Part shown: positions 42,986-52,092 of the stretch, piece by piece
Layout of the letters: each line of letters starts with the position of its first letter
How positions within the stretch are numbered: the stretch's first letter is position 1
From: Desulfovibrionaceae bacterium
Lineage (GTDB): Bacteria > Desulfobacterota > Desulfovibrionia > Desulfovibrionales > Desulfovibrionaceae
Assembly (NCBI GenBank): GCA_009773665.1
Contig: WSYE01000007.1
Span: 1 to 64,000 of the forward strand
DNA: 64,000 bases
Reading direction: 5' to 3'
Notes under the pieces: generated by a model
What the model was told of the DNA's origin: nothing
The model's input: the letters and a program-made list of their open reading frames with translations, nothing else
The model's database searches: none
Program-made: the position numbers and the translations under genes

Positions 42986-45280
42986 TCAGTCTGAGGTCCG
43001 GGGGAAGGCGCAGGAGAGGGGCAGGCTCACAGTGAACGTGGTGCCGCCCTCCGGGCTCGAATCCACCGTGATGTTTCCGCCATGGATTTTGGTGACTATG
43101 AAGTAGGATATGGACATTCCCAACCCCGTGCCGTCTCCGACCTTCTTGGTGGTGAAGAACGGCTCGAACACGCGCCGCGCCACCAGGGGCGACATGCCCG
43201 GCCCGGTGTCGCTGACCGAGACGTTGACCTGTCCGTCCGCCTTCCAGACCTTGACCACGATCTCTGGATGACCGACTTTCTCCTCCTGCGAATCCAGGGC
43301 GTACACCGCGTTGCGCAGGATGTTCACGAACACCTGGTGCATCAGGCTTTCAGAACAGAGGACGGGATGACCGAGGCCGTCATGCTCGATGCGGATGGGT
43401 ACATCGTCAAGTCCGTGGTTCTGCCTGAGGTGGACATCGTTGCGTACGTCGGCAACGGCAGATTCGGCCACCGCAGCGATGTTGCACGCGGCTTTGGGCG
43501 AGTCGTCCTTGCGCGAAAAGGTGAGCATGGTCTTGACGATGTTGGCCGCCCGTCCCGCTGCTTCCCGGATGTCCTCCAGGCTTTCCAGGACTCCCCGGTC
43601 CTCCAGATAGCGGCGAACAGCCTCAAGGTCCGTTCCGGCGGTCCGTGCCGCCTGGGTGTTGGCGTCCAACTCCGGCGAAACGCGCCGCTGCGCGAGCTGC
43701 GCGGATTGCAGGATGATGCTCAGCGGGTTGTTGACCTCATGAGCGATTCCTGCCGCCATCCCCCCCAGGGACATCATCTTTTCCGCCTGCATCATCATGA
43801 ATTCCAGGCGTACGCGGTCAGTTACGTCGTCCACCCGCACCACTGCGCCCTCCACGCCATTGGTCACCAGCGGGTAGATGACGATGTCCACGTGCCGCTT
43901 CTCGCCGTCCTGGGAGACCTCCTGGTGCACGGAATGGTCAGGTCTGCGTTCGAAAATGACGCGGGAGACGTTGTCGGCGGACAGCTCGAAGTGCGGGAAC
44001 AGTTCGCTCAGGGGGCTGCCCTCGCATTCCTCGCGGGTCATGCCTATCATGTGCGCGGCATGGTCGTTGATCTGGGTAATGTTCATGTCGCGGTCCACGC
44101 AGACCAGCACCGAAGGCATGGAGTCGATGATGTTCCGGATGTAGAAGTTTGCCCTCCGGAGCTCCCCGGTGCGCGCCTCGACAAGCTCCTCAAGATGCTC
44201 CTTGTGCCGCTCAAGCGCTTTTTGCGCGGCCATTCGCCCTGCGGCCTCCACGTCGATCTGCCTGAAGGTCGCGTCCAGAACGCCGCCCAGGTCGCGGGCC
44301 TCCCGAAGATTGAAGCTTTCCAGATCCACCGGGTCGTTACGCCGGAACCTGCCGATGGAGGTGAGCAGGCCCGTGAATTCGCGCGAAATGGCCATGCTGT
44401 TGAACCGGGCGATGCCGAACACGGCCAGGGCCAGGGCCGCCGAAAGCACGACCGCCCATATCAGCCAGCGCCTGAGGGGTTCTTCCAGCTCGCTCATGGG
44501 CATGCCTATCGAAACAACCCAGCCATAGGTCGGCGACATGCTGTAGGCGTTCAGCATGCGGTTGCCGTCCAGGTTCGTGCTTTCGGAAGCGACCTCGACG
44601 CCCTGATAGGCTTCGTTAAGGACGATGGTTTCGTTGACGAGTTTTCCGACATGCGCGCTGGAGTTGACCGATCTGGCCAGCAGCACCCGGTCTGCGCTCA
44701 GGATGGTGGCCACCCAACCTGCCGGGAGGCTCTGGTTCACCAGCAGCTTCTCGAAACTGTCCACCGGGAAGGTCATGCCCAGCGAGTAGGCGATGGTCGC
44801 GCCATTCCAGACCGGCTGGTCGATGCCGACGAGCCAGCGCCCTGTGATCGCACCCTTGAAAGGCCCGGAAATATGCGACTTGCCCGTCTCGTACACCTTG
44901 CGCAACACCTCGATGTTCTTACGCTTGGGCAAGGGCTCTCCGAAGGTGCGGTAGGAATTCACGAGCTGTTGCCCGTCCGGCTCGGCGAGGATGATGTCCG
45001 CCCCTTCGAACTCCCGCAGTAAGGTCCTGGTCTGGGCGTGAAAGGCCGCGAATTCGCCTGTTGCGATCGCCCCGGACGTGCCGAGGGCCACGAGAGCGGA
45101 ATCGACTCCCGACAATTTCGTCTCCACGGTCTGACGCAACGCCCGGGCCATGTTCTGAGCGTCCCCGACAAGCTCACTGCGCTTGGCGTCGTAGCTGTAA
45201 TAAATGATGCAGCCGTAACCCAGCCAGACAGGCAGGACGCACAATAGCGCCATCAGCAGCAACCGGGATCGTAAAGACAT
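42986..45280 (-). CDS. Sensor histidine kinase: Cache-PAS-HisKA-HATPase
   Basis: 764 aa. The ATG at 45280 is chosen because AGGA lies 7 bases before it; an ATG two codons earlier (45286) is too close. First membrane segment about 8-28, periplasmic double-Cache-like sensor (about 35-285, with GRWLVGIDQPVWNG and AYSMSPTYGWVVSIGMPM), second membrane segment about 300-320, a linker, PAS (about 395-500; MPSVLVCVDRDMNITQIN), then H-box GMAAGIAHEVNNPLS with His514, VFVNILRNAVYAL, SDTGPGMS and GDGTGLGMS. It is the intact paralogue of the broken gene at 34484. No response regulator is adjacent. Confidence 0.95.
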   Translation of the reverse strand: MSLRSRLLLMALLCVLPVWLGYGCIIYYSYDAKRSELVGDAQNMARALRQTVETKLSGVDSALVALGTSGAIATGEFAAFHAQTRTLLREFEGADIILAEPDGQQLVNSYRTFGEPLPKRKNIEVLRKVYETGKSHISGPFKGAITGRWLVGIDQPVWNGATIAYSLGMTFPVDSFEKLLVNQSLPAGWVATILSADRVLLARSVNSSAHVGKLVNETIVLNEAYQGVEVASESTNLDGNRMLNAYSMSPTYGWVVSIGMPMSELEEPLRRWLIWAVVLSAALALAVFGIARFNSMAISREFTGLLTSIGRFRRNDPVDLESFNLREARDLGGVLDATFRQIDVEAAGRMAAQKALERHKEHLEELVEARTGELRRANFYIRNIIDSMPSVLVCVDRDMNITQINDHAAHMIGMTREECEGSPLSELFPHFELSADNVSRVIFERRPDHSVHQEVSQDGEKRHVDIVIYPLVTNGVEGAVVRVDDVTDRVRLEFMMMQAEKMMSLGGMAAGIAHEVNNPLSIILQSAQLAQRRVSPELDANTQAARTAGTDLEAVRRYLEDRGVLESLEDIREAAGRAANIVKTMLTFSRKDDSPKAACNIAAVAESAVADVRNDVHLRQNHGLDDVPIRIEHDGLGHPVLCSESLMHQVFVNILRNAVYALDSQEEKVGHPEIVVKVWKADGQVNVSVSDTGPGMSPLVARRVFEPFFTTKKVGDGTGLGMSISYFIVTKIHGGNITVDSSPEGGTTFTVSLPLSCAFPRTSD

Positions 45281-45883
45281 GATCATATCCTGAAACCTTC
45301 CTGCCCAAGTCGAACAACCTTGACTTGTGGGTAACGGGTCCCTCTCGATCCATGCGGTGAGGTTCTCGCAAAGTGTTACTATCCTGCATTCACCAGAAAC
45401 ACTCATCCCTCGCACACGGGCCTGAGAAGAATGCAGGCTGCGTGAGAAGAATCCGTCCGCCAGCACCCTGCCTCAGAATGGTGTACTTCTTTCTTGGTAA
45501 GCCATACTTCTTCAGCACGCAAGCGGCAGCCACAACTGAAAATCTCTAACTGGGAAGGCATATTGCGTAACCGTTTACAAAACCCTTCAGGACAACTGTA
45601 CAGCCTGCCGTGACATGCTTTTACTAAAATACTTCAAGCCTACATGCGAATTCAACAACAAAGATACAGAGCATTTGACAACGTACCCATCATCACATTA
45701 TTAACAATTTTTTTGCAGTAACAATCAGACGAGGCACTGCTTCTTCTCTGCGCCACTCCCAAGAGCTGCCTGACGCGCACACCACAGATAGTTTGCGCGT
45801 GTCGCCACAAGACAACAAAGGCCACCCATTCCAACAAAGCGGAAACGAGCCGTCGCCCTTGCCTGCGTCCCGAGACCGGAATG
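45281..45883. other. Long intergenic region, AT-richer, no gene seen
   Basis: About 600 bases without a supported gene on either strand. A promoter-like pair on the plus strand, TTGACA (45675-45680) and TTATTA (45698-45703) with a 17-base spacer, has no gene after it, so a small RNA is possible. The adjoining TTAACAATTTTTTTG is AT-rich. Nothing else of note is seen. Confidence 0.35.
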
Positions 45884-45912
45884 AAAAAGGGCCACCCATT
45901 ATTGGGCGGCCC
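45884..45912 (-). terminator. Terminator of the AraC-family gene
   Basis: On the minus strand the stem GGGCCGCCCA / TGGGTGGCCC (one mismatch) with a four-base loop is followed by TTTTT. It is 39 bases after the stop of the gene at 45952. Confidence 0.85.
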
Positions 45913-45951
45913 CGTACCGTGTCGCGCAGCAGCCGAAGGACAACAAGCAGC

Positions 45952-46854
45952 CTACCGCGCCTGCCGGACGTCCCGATAGGGTGGCTCCCCGAAAAGCCGC
46001 TTGTATTCCCGGCTGAACTGCGTGGGACTCTCATAGCCCACCGCCAGCCCCGCGCTGGCGGCGTTCTCGCTTTCAGACAGCATCAGCCGCTGGGCTTCAT
46101 ACAGGCGCAGCCGCTTATGGTACTGCAACGGGCTGAGGGACGTCACTTCCTTGAAGTGGCGATGAAACGTCGAGGTCGCCATGTTCACCGCCTGGGCCAG
46201 CTTGTCCACATGAAGCGGCTCCCTGTAGTTTTCCCGCAGCCAGGTGATTGCCCGGGCGATCTGGTTGCTTTGGGAGCCGAGCGTGTTGAGCCTGCGCAGG
46301 TGCTCTCCCTGCGGCCCCACCAGCAGACGGTAGTGGATTTCGCGGATGATGAGCGGCGCGAGAGCGGGTATCTGCTGCGGCTTGTCGAGGAGTTCCACCA
46401 GACGCAGGAAGGCGTCCAGCACGTCGGGATCGACATCCGCTACGGATATTCCCTTGTGGGAGACCGTCCCGGACGCGGCAGGCAGCGGAGTCTCGGCGGC
46501 CAGCCGGGTGATCAGTTGCTTGTCCAGTTCGAGGGCCACCGCCAGGAAGGGCCGGTCCTGTGAGACGTCCACCACGCAGGAGGAACTGGGCATGTCCACC
46601 CCGGCCACCAGACACTGGTTCTCGCCGTAGCGGTACTCCTCGGAGCCGATCACGGACCGCTTGAACCCCTGGACGATCAACGCGACGATGGGCTCGGAAA
46701 AGCAATTCTCCACCTTGTTGGGCTCGTCGCGCCGGGACATCCTCAAACCCTCGATTTCCGTCAGGTACACTCCCTGCGCGGGCATCCTGTGCAACAATTT
46801 CTCTTTCAGCAGGTCATTGCCCCTGTCCAGCTCGGAAAACTCGCCGCGTCCCAT
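45952..46854 (-). CDS. AraC-family regulator, YqhC-like
   Basis: 300 aa. The N-terminal AraC_N domain (about 30-190: CFSEPIVALIVQGFKRSVIG, EYRYGENQCLVAGVDMPSSS) and a C-terminal double HTH (about 195-295: EPLHVDKLAQAVNMATSTFH, RHFKEVTSLSPLQYHKRLRL, SAGLAVGYESPTQFSREYKR). This N-terminal type includes YqhC, which activates aldehyde and aldo/keto reductase genes after sensing electrophiles. It is divergent from an aldo/keto reductase at 47344, which is probably its target. Confidence 0.92.
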   Translation of the reverse strand: MGRGEFSELDRGNDLLKEKLLHRMPAQGVYLTEIEGLRMSRRDEPNKVENCFSEPIVALIVQGFKRSVIGSEEYRYGENQCLVAGVDMPSSSCVVDVSQDRPFLAVALELDKQLITRLAAETPLPAASGTVSHKGISVADVDPDVLDAFLRLVELLDKPQQIPALAPLIIREIHYRLLVGPQGEHLRRLNTLGSQSNQIARAITWLRENYREPLHVDKLAQAVNMATSTFHRHFKEVTSLSPLQYHKRLRLYEAQRLMLSESENAASAGLAVGYESPTQFSREYKRLFGEPPYRDVRQAR

Positions 46855-47085
46855 TCCAGCTTAACCGCCTGTCATATTTTGTATTGCTCGAAAAATCACG
46901 CATCCTGGCAGGAGAATAGATAAAACAATCCCCTTGGCCTGAATAGAGCCGCGAGAGAATCAGGCAAGAATTGGAGAGGATCGTGTCTACTGTTCTGGCT
47001 GCGCCGGTCCTATACGGCCATGAACGAAAAGGGCCTGGGGTCGTACCCTCGGAACATAATCGTGAGTGACGGAGGGACAATTCCG

Positions 47086-47283
47086 ATGAATGAACACACA
47101 CAGCCAGCACACGAAGCCGTCAACGCGGCTGCCCCAGCCATGACCGGTGAAAAATGCAGGCCCCCTGGCGAGTCCCCGGCTTGTTCCGGCTCGTTCGCGC
47201 GGGTTGCCCCCCTCATCATGAACCAGCCGGGGGATGTGGATTTGAGTGAACTGCTGCGACGGCTCAAGCGGCGGGAACTGTAA
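47086..47283 (+). CDS. Small hypothetical protein, 65 aa
   Basis: GGAGGG lies 8 bases before the ATG at 47086. The product MNEHTQPAHEAVNAAAPAMT... has two cysteines (KCRPPGESPACSGS) and a charged amphipathic C-terminus (DVDLSELLRRLKRREL). It ends 60 bases before the aldo/keto reductase gene and may be its leader partner. The family is unknown, and coding is supported mainly by the ribosome-binding site. Confidence 0.48.
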   Translation: MNEHTQPAHEAVNAAAPAMTGEKCRPPGESPACSGSFARVAPLIMNQPGDVDLSELLRRLKRREL

Positions 47284-47343
47284 CCCGCATCCGGACAATC
47301 CCGAACACGGACAGAAGTATATAAACGACAAAGGAGACTCACC

Positions 47344-48549
47344 ATGCTCTACAGAAAAATGCCCAAAACCGGAGACGAGCTCTCCATTCTCGGATTCGGC
47401 TGCATGCGCCTGCCCATGGCGGACGGCCAGATCGACGAGGCGCGGGCCATCGCCCAGATCAGGAGCGCCATCGACAGCGGGGTCAATTACGTGGACACCG
47501 CCTGGCCCTATCACGGCGGAGAAAGCGAACCCCTGCTCGGCAGGGCGCTGAAGGACGGCTACCGGGAGCGGGTCAAGATCGCCACCAAGCTGCCCACGTG
47601 GCTGATAAACAGCCGCGAAGACATGGACCGCTACCTGAACGCCCAGTTGGAGCGCCTGGGAACCGACCACATCGACTACTACCTGGTCCACGCCCTGGAC
47701 GGCCCGGCCTGGGACGCAATCAAGGCGCAGGGCATCTGCGAGTTCCTGGACCAGGCCAAGAAGGACGGGCGCATCGTCAACTCCGGTTTCTCCTTCCACG
47801 GGCTGCCCGAGGACTTCAGCCGCATCGTGGACGGCTATCCCTGGATCTTCTGCCAGATCCAGTACAACTACCTGGACCAGCAGTACCAGGCCGGGACCGA
47901 CGGCCTGAAATACGCCGCGTCCAAGGGTCTGGGCGTGGTCATCATGGAGCCCCTGCGCGGGGGCAACCTGGGGCTGGCGGCCGCACCCCCGGCCGTGGCC
48001 GCCATCTGGGACGAGGGCAAAACCAAGCGCACTCCGGTGGAGTGGGCGCTTCGCTGGGTGTGGAACCACCCGGAGGTCACGGTGGTCCTGTCGGGCATGA
48101 ACGACGAAGCCCACATCGCACAGAACCTGGCCATCGCGGGCGAGGCCCATGCAGGCTCCCTCACCGGGGAAGAGCTGGAACTTGTGGACCGCGCCGGGAA
48201 GAAATACCAGGAGCTGATGCAGGTGGGCTGCACGGGCTGTGCGTACTGCATGCCCTGCCCGGCAGGCGTCAAGATTCCCCTCTGCTTCGACTTCTTCAAT
48301 AAGATGCACATGTTCGGGAACGTGGAAGAAGCCAAGTTCATGTACATCGCGTTCGTGAGCGGCATCACGGGCTCTGGCGAGCCGGGTTTTGCCTCGCAGT
48401 GCGTGGCCTGCGGCGAGTGCCTGGACAAATGTCCGCAGCACATCGCCATTCCGGAGATGATGGAGCGGGTCGCCGCCGAGATGGAAGGGCCGGACTTCCA
48501 GGAGCGGGTGGCCGGGATCAAGGAACACTTCAAGACCGGACTCAAGTAG
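47344..48549 (+). CDS. Aldo/keto reductase with C-terminal 4Fe-4S domain
   Basis: 401 aa with AAAGGAG upstream. The TIM-barrel part (1 to about 280) has the AKR motifs GFGCMRLPM, the catalytic Asp/Tyr region VNYVDTAWPYHGG, the Lys in KIATKLPTW, and YYLVHALDG. The C-terminal part adds two cysteine clusters: VGCTGCAYCMPCPAGV and SQCVACGECLDKCPQHI, typical of the Fe-S aldo/keto reductases of anaerobes. It probably reduces aldehydes or ketones with NADPH or a ferredoxin-type donor. It is divergent from a YqhC-like regulator, which suggests induction by aldehydes. Confidence 0.94.
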   Translation: MLYRKMPKTGDELSILGFGCMRLPMADGQIDEARAIAQIRSAIDSGVNYVDTAWPYHGGESEPLLGRALKDGYRERVKIATKLPTWLINSREDMDRYLNAQLERLGTDHIDYYLVHALDGPAWDAIKAQGICEFLDQAKKDGRIVNSGFSFHGLPEDFSRIVDGYPWIFCQIQYNYLDQQYQAGTDGLKYAASKGLGVVIMEPLRGGNLGLAAAPPAVAAIWDEGKTKRTPVEWALRWVWNHPEVTVVLSGMNDEAHIAQNLAIAGEAHAGSLTGEELELVDRAGKKYQELMQVGCTGCAYCMPCPAGVKIPLCFDFFNKMHMFGNVEEAKFMYIAFVSGITGSGEPGFASQCVACGECLDKCPQHIAIPEMMERVAAEMEGPDFQERVAGIKEHFKTGLK

Positions 48550-48729
48550 TTGTCCGCATCGCGGTGCTGAAGTAATGGCGCATGAGCCTCATGTTTTCAT
48601 CACAGCACTCCGATGGTACGTCTTGACCACGGGGCGGCGCGCTGGGGCGCCGTCTCGTGAACGAATACGGCTGTTTGCCTGCCGCGCGCGGGTACGAACC
48701 GGAAACAGGCGCTTAAGGCGCATCGAGCC

Positions 48730-50193
48730 ATGAAAATACTCTACTATGACTGCTTCGCCGGAATAAGCGGCGACATGAACCTGGCCGCCATGATCGACCT
48801 CGGGGTCGAGCCCGAGTACCTTCGGGCCGAACTCGGAAGGCTTGGCCTGGACCATGAGTTCGAGCTGCGCGTCAGCCCAAGTTCCCGAAGCGGCATCCAC
48901 GGCACACAGGTGGACGTGGTGCTGAAAAACGACGAGGCGCATCAGCACGAGCACGCCCTGGCCGAACCCCATGAGGGCCACGCCCACAGCCATCTCCACG
49001 GGCACGCCGGGGACAGCGAGGGTTCATCGCACGGACATGGGCATGCTCACGGGCATGGGCATGACCACGGCGAGCCTCATGCAGAGCACAGTAGCCATCA
49101 CGAGCATGACCACTGCCCCGGCGGACACGGACATGACCACGAAGGCACCCCGCACGGCCAGCATCACGAGCACGCTCACGATGTCGCCCCGCATGACCAT
49201 CACGGCCACGCCGCGCACCGCAACCTCGCGGACATCGAGGCCATCATCATGGGCAGCACCCTGCCCCTGGAAGTCAAACAGACCAGTCTGGCCATTTTCC
49301 TGAAAGTGGCCCAGGCCGAGGCCAAGGTCCACGGGAAGGCGCTCCATGAAGTCCACTTCCACGAGGTGGGCGCGACCGACTCCATCGTGGACATCGTGGG
49401 CGCGGCCATCTGTTATCACCGCCTGGGCGTGGACGCGGTGTGGGCCTCCCCGGTTGAGCTGGGCGCGGGCTTCGTGCGCTGCGCCCACGGCCTGATCCCG
49501 GTTCCGGCCCCGGCCACGGTGGAGATCCTCCAGGGGGTCCCCACCACGCGCGGCGCGGTGAACCACGAAGCAACCACCCCAACGGGCGCGGCCATCCTGG
49601 TGGCCCTGGTGGACCAGTTCACCGCCACCCCGGCGCTCATTTCAGAGAAAACCGCCTACGGCATCGGCCACCGGGAGGTGGCCATCCCCAACGTGCTGCG
49701 GGTCCAGTTGGCGCGCCCGGCGGACTCCCAGGCTGCCCAGACCGGTCAGCCCGGCGCATCGGTGCAGGCGGCCCGCCTGCTGCAATGCAACATCGACGAC
49801 ATGACCGGCGAGATGCTGGGCGTGGCCATGGACGTGCTGATGGAAAACGGGGCCATGGACGTGCACTTCACGCCCATCGTCATGAAGAAGAACCGCCCCG
49901 CCACCTGCGTGTCGCTCCTGTGCTCCGCCGCTGACGAAGAGCGCTTCAAAGACCTGCTGTTCCGCCACACCACAACGCTCGGGGTGAAGAGCATCCCCAT
50001 CGACAAGACCGTGCTGGAAATTTCCTTCGAGCGCCTGGACACGCCGCTTGGGCCGGTGACCATGAAGAACGCCATACGGGACGGCAAGGTGATCCGCTCC
50101 AAGCCGGAACTGGAAGACTGCCGGGAGTTGGCGCGCAAACACGGCCTGCCTCTGGGCGACGTCTACACCATCATCGGCAGGCACAGGAAGTAA
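48730..50193 (+). CDS. larC: Nickel-pincer cofactor biosynthesis protein LarC
   Basis: 487 aa in one continuous frame; some lactobacilli split it by a frameshift. It inserts nickel into the pyridinium-bisthiocarboxylate pincer, using CTP. Landmarks: YDCFAGISGDMNLAAMIDLG at the N-terminus, VHFHEVGATDSIVDIVGA, GFVRCAHGLIPVPAPATVEI, LQCNIDDMTGEMLGVAMD and the C-terminal FKDLLFRHTTTLGVKS. Residues about 62-160 are a His-rich insert with roughly 35 histidines, many in HGHxHGH and HDH runs, likely nickel storage. It leads larC-larE-larB with 8- and 20-base gaps. Confidence 0.96.
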   Translation: MKILYYDCFAGISGDMNLAAMIDLGVEPEYLRAELGRLGLDHEFELRVSPSSRSGIHGTQVDVVLKNDEAHQHEHALAEPHEGHAHSHLHGHAGDSEGSSHGHGHAHGHGHDHGEPHAEHSSHHEHDHCPGGHGHDHEGTPHGQHHEHAHDVAPHDHHGHAAHRNLADIEAIIMGSTLPLEVKQTSLAIFLKVAQAEAKVHGKALHEVHFHEVGATDSIVDIVGAAICYHRLGVDAVWASPVELGAGFVRCAHGLIPVPAPATVEILQGVPTTRGAVNHEATTPTGAAILVALVDQFTATPALISEKTAYGIGHREVAIPNVLRVQLARPADSQAAQTGQPGASVQAARLLQCNIDDMTGEMLGVAMDVLMENGAMDVHFTPIVMKKNRPATCVSLLCSAADEERFKDLLFRHTTTLGVKSIPIDKTVLEISFERLDTPLGPVTMKNAIRDGKVIRSKPELEDCRELARKHGLPLGDVYTIIGRHRK

Positions 50194-50201
50194 CGGAGCA
50201 T

Positions 50202-51017
50202 ATGTCGCACCCTGTTCCCACCAAAGACGAAAAGTACCGGGATCTGCTCGACGGACTGCACTCCCTGGAAAGAGTTGTTGTCGCGTTCTCGGGCGGGCTG
50301 GACAGCACCTTCCTGCTGCACGCCGCCCGCCAGGCCCTGCGCGACGGCGTGCTGGCCGTGACCATCTCCACCTCGTACATGGCCCAAGCGGAGATCGAAG
50401 AGGCCGCAAGCGCTGCCCAGGCCATGCAGGCCGCCCACCGTGTGCTGGATGTCCCCTTCCCCGAACTGCTGCGCGACAATCCGCCGGAGCGCTGCTATCT
50501 CTGCAAGAAGGCCCTTTTCACTCTGCTCACGAAGGTGGCCGCAGCCGAGAATATCGGCCACGTCCTGGACGGGACCAACCTGGACGATCTGGATGACTAC
50601 CGCCCCGGCCTTCGGGCGCTGGGAGAGCTTGGCGTCAAAAGCCCTTTGCTTACTGCGGGCCTGACCAAGCAGGATATTCGGGATCTCTCCAGGGAACACG
50701 GGCTGGCCTCCTGGGACAAACCGGCGGCGGCGTGCCTTCTCTCGCGCATTCCCCACGGCACGCGCATTGAGGACGCGGAACTCAGGCGCATCGACCAGGC
50801 CGAGCAGTTCCTGAAAGAACTGGGATTCGCGGCAGTGCGCCTGCGCAGCCACGGTGGACTGGCACGAATAGAAGTCCCGCGCGAACAACTGCCCGAACTG
50901 ATTGAGGCAGACAGGCGCTGCGGCATAGACTCCCGCCTCAAAGCCCTGGGCTACCGCCACGTCGCCGTGGATCTGGCAGGCTACCGCATGGGCAGCCTGA
51001 ACGTAAAAACCTCGTAA
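50202..51017 (+). CDS. larE: Sulfur transferase LarE (PP-loop)
   Basis: 271 aa. The PP-loop ATP-binding motif FSGGLDSTF at the N-terminus adenylates the carboxylates of the pyridinium precursor, which then receive sulfur. Three cysteines are notable: C98 and C101 in ERCYLCKKALF, and C178 in KPAAACLLSRIPHG. The last matches the sacrificial cysteine of the L. plantarum enzyme, while three cysteines are reported to hold a [4Fe-4S] cluster in the Thermotoga type; this protein resembles the latter, which is inference. It lies 8 bases after larC. Confidence 0.95.
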   Translation: MSHPVPTKDEKYRDLLDGLHSLERVVVAFSGGLDSTFLLHAARQALRDGVLAVTISTSYMAQAEIEEAASAAQAMQAAHRVLDVPFPELLRDNPPERCYLCKKALFTLLTKVAAAENIGHVLDGTNLDDLDDYRPGLRALGELGVKSPLLTAGLTKQDIRDLSREHGLASWDKPAAACLLSRIPHGTRIEDAELRRIDQAEQFLKELGFAAVRLRSHGGLARIEVPREQLPELIEADRRCGIDSRLKALGYRHVAVDLAGYRMGSLNVKTS

Positions 51018-51037
51018 GCGAGACACGATAGAAGATC

Positions 51038-51793
51038 ATGGACACGCAAGAGACACTGAAGCAACTGCTGACCGGCATCAAGAACGGCAGCCTGGACGTG
51101 GAACAGGGGATGCAGCAGCTGCGCGACTTCCCCTTCATGGACATGGGCCACACCAAAATCGACCTGCACCGTTCCCTGCGCAACGGCTTCCCCGAGGTGA
51201 TTTACGGCGAGGGCAAGACCCCGGAGCAGGTAGGGGAGATCTTTACCCGCATGCGTGAGCACGCCAACGTCCTGGCCACGCGGGTTTCGCCCGAGATGGC
51301 CAGACACGTGCAGTCCGTCTGCCCGGAGGTGGAGTACAACGCGCTGGGCCGCACCCTGACCCTCACGCGGGGAGAGATCGCCTGGAAGGAAGGGGAGATC
51401 GCCATCGTCACCGCCGGGACCTCGGACCTGCCGGTTGCGGAGGAAGCGCGCGTGACCTGCGGGATGCTGGGCAGCCGGGCCTCGGTGATCTCCGACGTTG
51501 GCGTGGCGGGCATACACCGGCTGCTGGACCGGCTCTCGGTCATCCGCAAGGCGCGGGTGATCATCGTGGTGGCGGGCATGGAAGGAGCGCTGGCCAGCGT
51601 GATCGGAGGGCTGGTGTCGCAGCCCATCGTGGGCGTGCCCACCTCGGTGGGGTATGGCGCGTCGCTGTCCGGGCTCTCGGCGCTGCTTGGCATGCTGACC
51701 TCCTGCGCCAGCGGCGTGACCGTGGTGAACATCGACAACGGCTTCGGCGCGGCCTGCGCGGCCTGCAAGATCAACAACCTGTTCCCGGCCTGA
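51038..51793 (+). CDS. larB: Pyridinium-3,5-biscarboxylic acid mononucleotide synthase LarB
   Basis: 251 aa. The C-terminal half is PurE-like: VTAGTSDLPVAEEA, VISDVGVAGIHRLLDR, VIIVVAGMEGALASVIGG and VPTSVGYGASLSGLSALLGM. LarB carboxylates nicotinic acid adenine dinucleotide and cleaves AMP, the first step of the nickel-pincer nucleotide pathway. The N-terminal region contains DLHRSLRNGFPEVIYGEGKT. It is 20 bases after larE and is followed by a strong hairpin. The lactate racemase gene larA is not in the window, so the cofactor's client is unseen. Confidence 0.96.
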   Translation: MDTQETLKQLLTGIKNGSLDVEQGMQQLRDFPFMDMGHTKIDLHRSLRNGFPEVIYGEGKTPEQVGEIFTRMREHANVLATRVSPEMARHVQSVCPEVEYNALGRTLTLTRGEIAWKEGEIAIVTAGTSDLPVAEEARVTCGMLGSRASVISDVGVAGIHRLLDRLSVIRKARVIIVVAGMEGALASVIGGLVSQPIVGVPTSVGYGASLSGLSALLGMLTSCASGVTVVNIDNGFGAACAACKINNLFPA

Positions 51794-51816
51794 ACCGTCT
51801 CTCAGGCAACACCCCG

Positions 51817-51849
51817 GCGGGCGCTTCATCGGCTGGATGAAGCGCCCGC
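51817..51849 (+). terminator. Hairpin ending the lar operon
   Basis: A 14-bp perfect stem GCGGGCGCTTCATC / GATGAAGCGCCCGC with a GGCTG loop, 24 bases after larB. The following TGTCTTGCCTTT is only moderately T-rich. The remaining bases up to purT (51850-52092) show no gene and only a weak AAGCCCT/AGGGCTT hairpin (52020-52043). Confidence 0.75.
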
Positions 51850-52092
51850 TGTCTTGCCTTTCACGCCGACTCCAGGAGCACGCCGGGCAAGCCGCGCACC
51901 TCGCGCTGCCCCCAGAACATTCGACTGAATTATCAACAAACAAAACAATTACTTAGCCGAGTTACGGCCAGCCCTTCGCCCATTTACACAGATGAGCCCG
52001 CACCTGCCCGTTTCCGACAAAGCCCTTGTCCTCGCCAGGGCTTATCTGTAGCCTGTCCACTCATTTTTACGTCCCTTTCCAAGGAGGCCTTC

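Noticed and set aside
49024-49215. Tandem DNA repeat or CRISPR-like array in the His-rich part of larC
   Set aside because: The similarity comes from codon-level His/Gly repetition; units are irregular and lie in frame in a conserved gene.
51850-52092. A riboswitch before purT
   Set aside because: Only one short hairpin was found; the conserved cores of ZTP or purine riboswitches are not visible.
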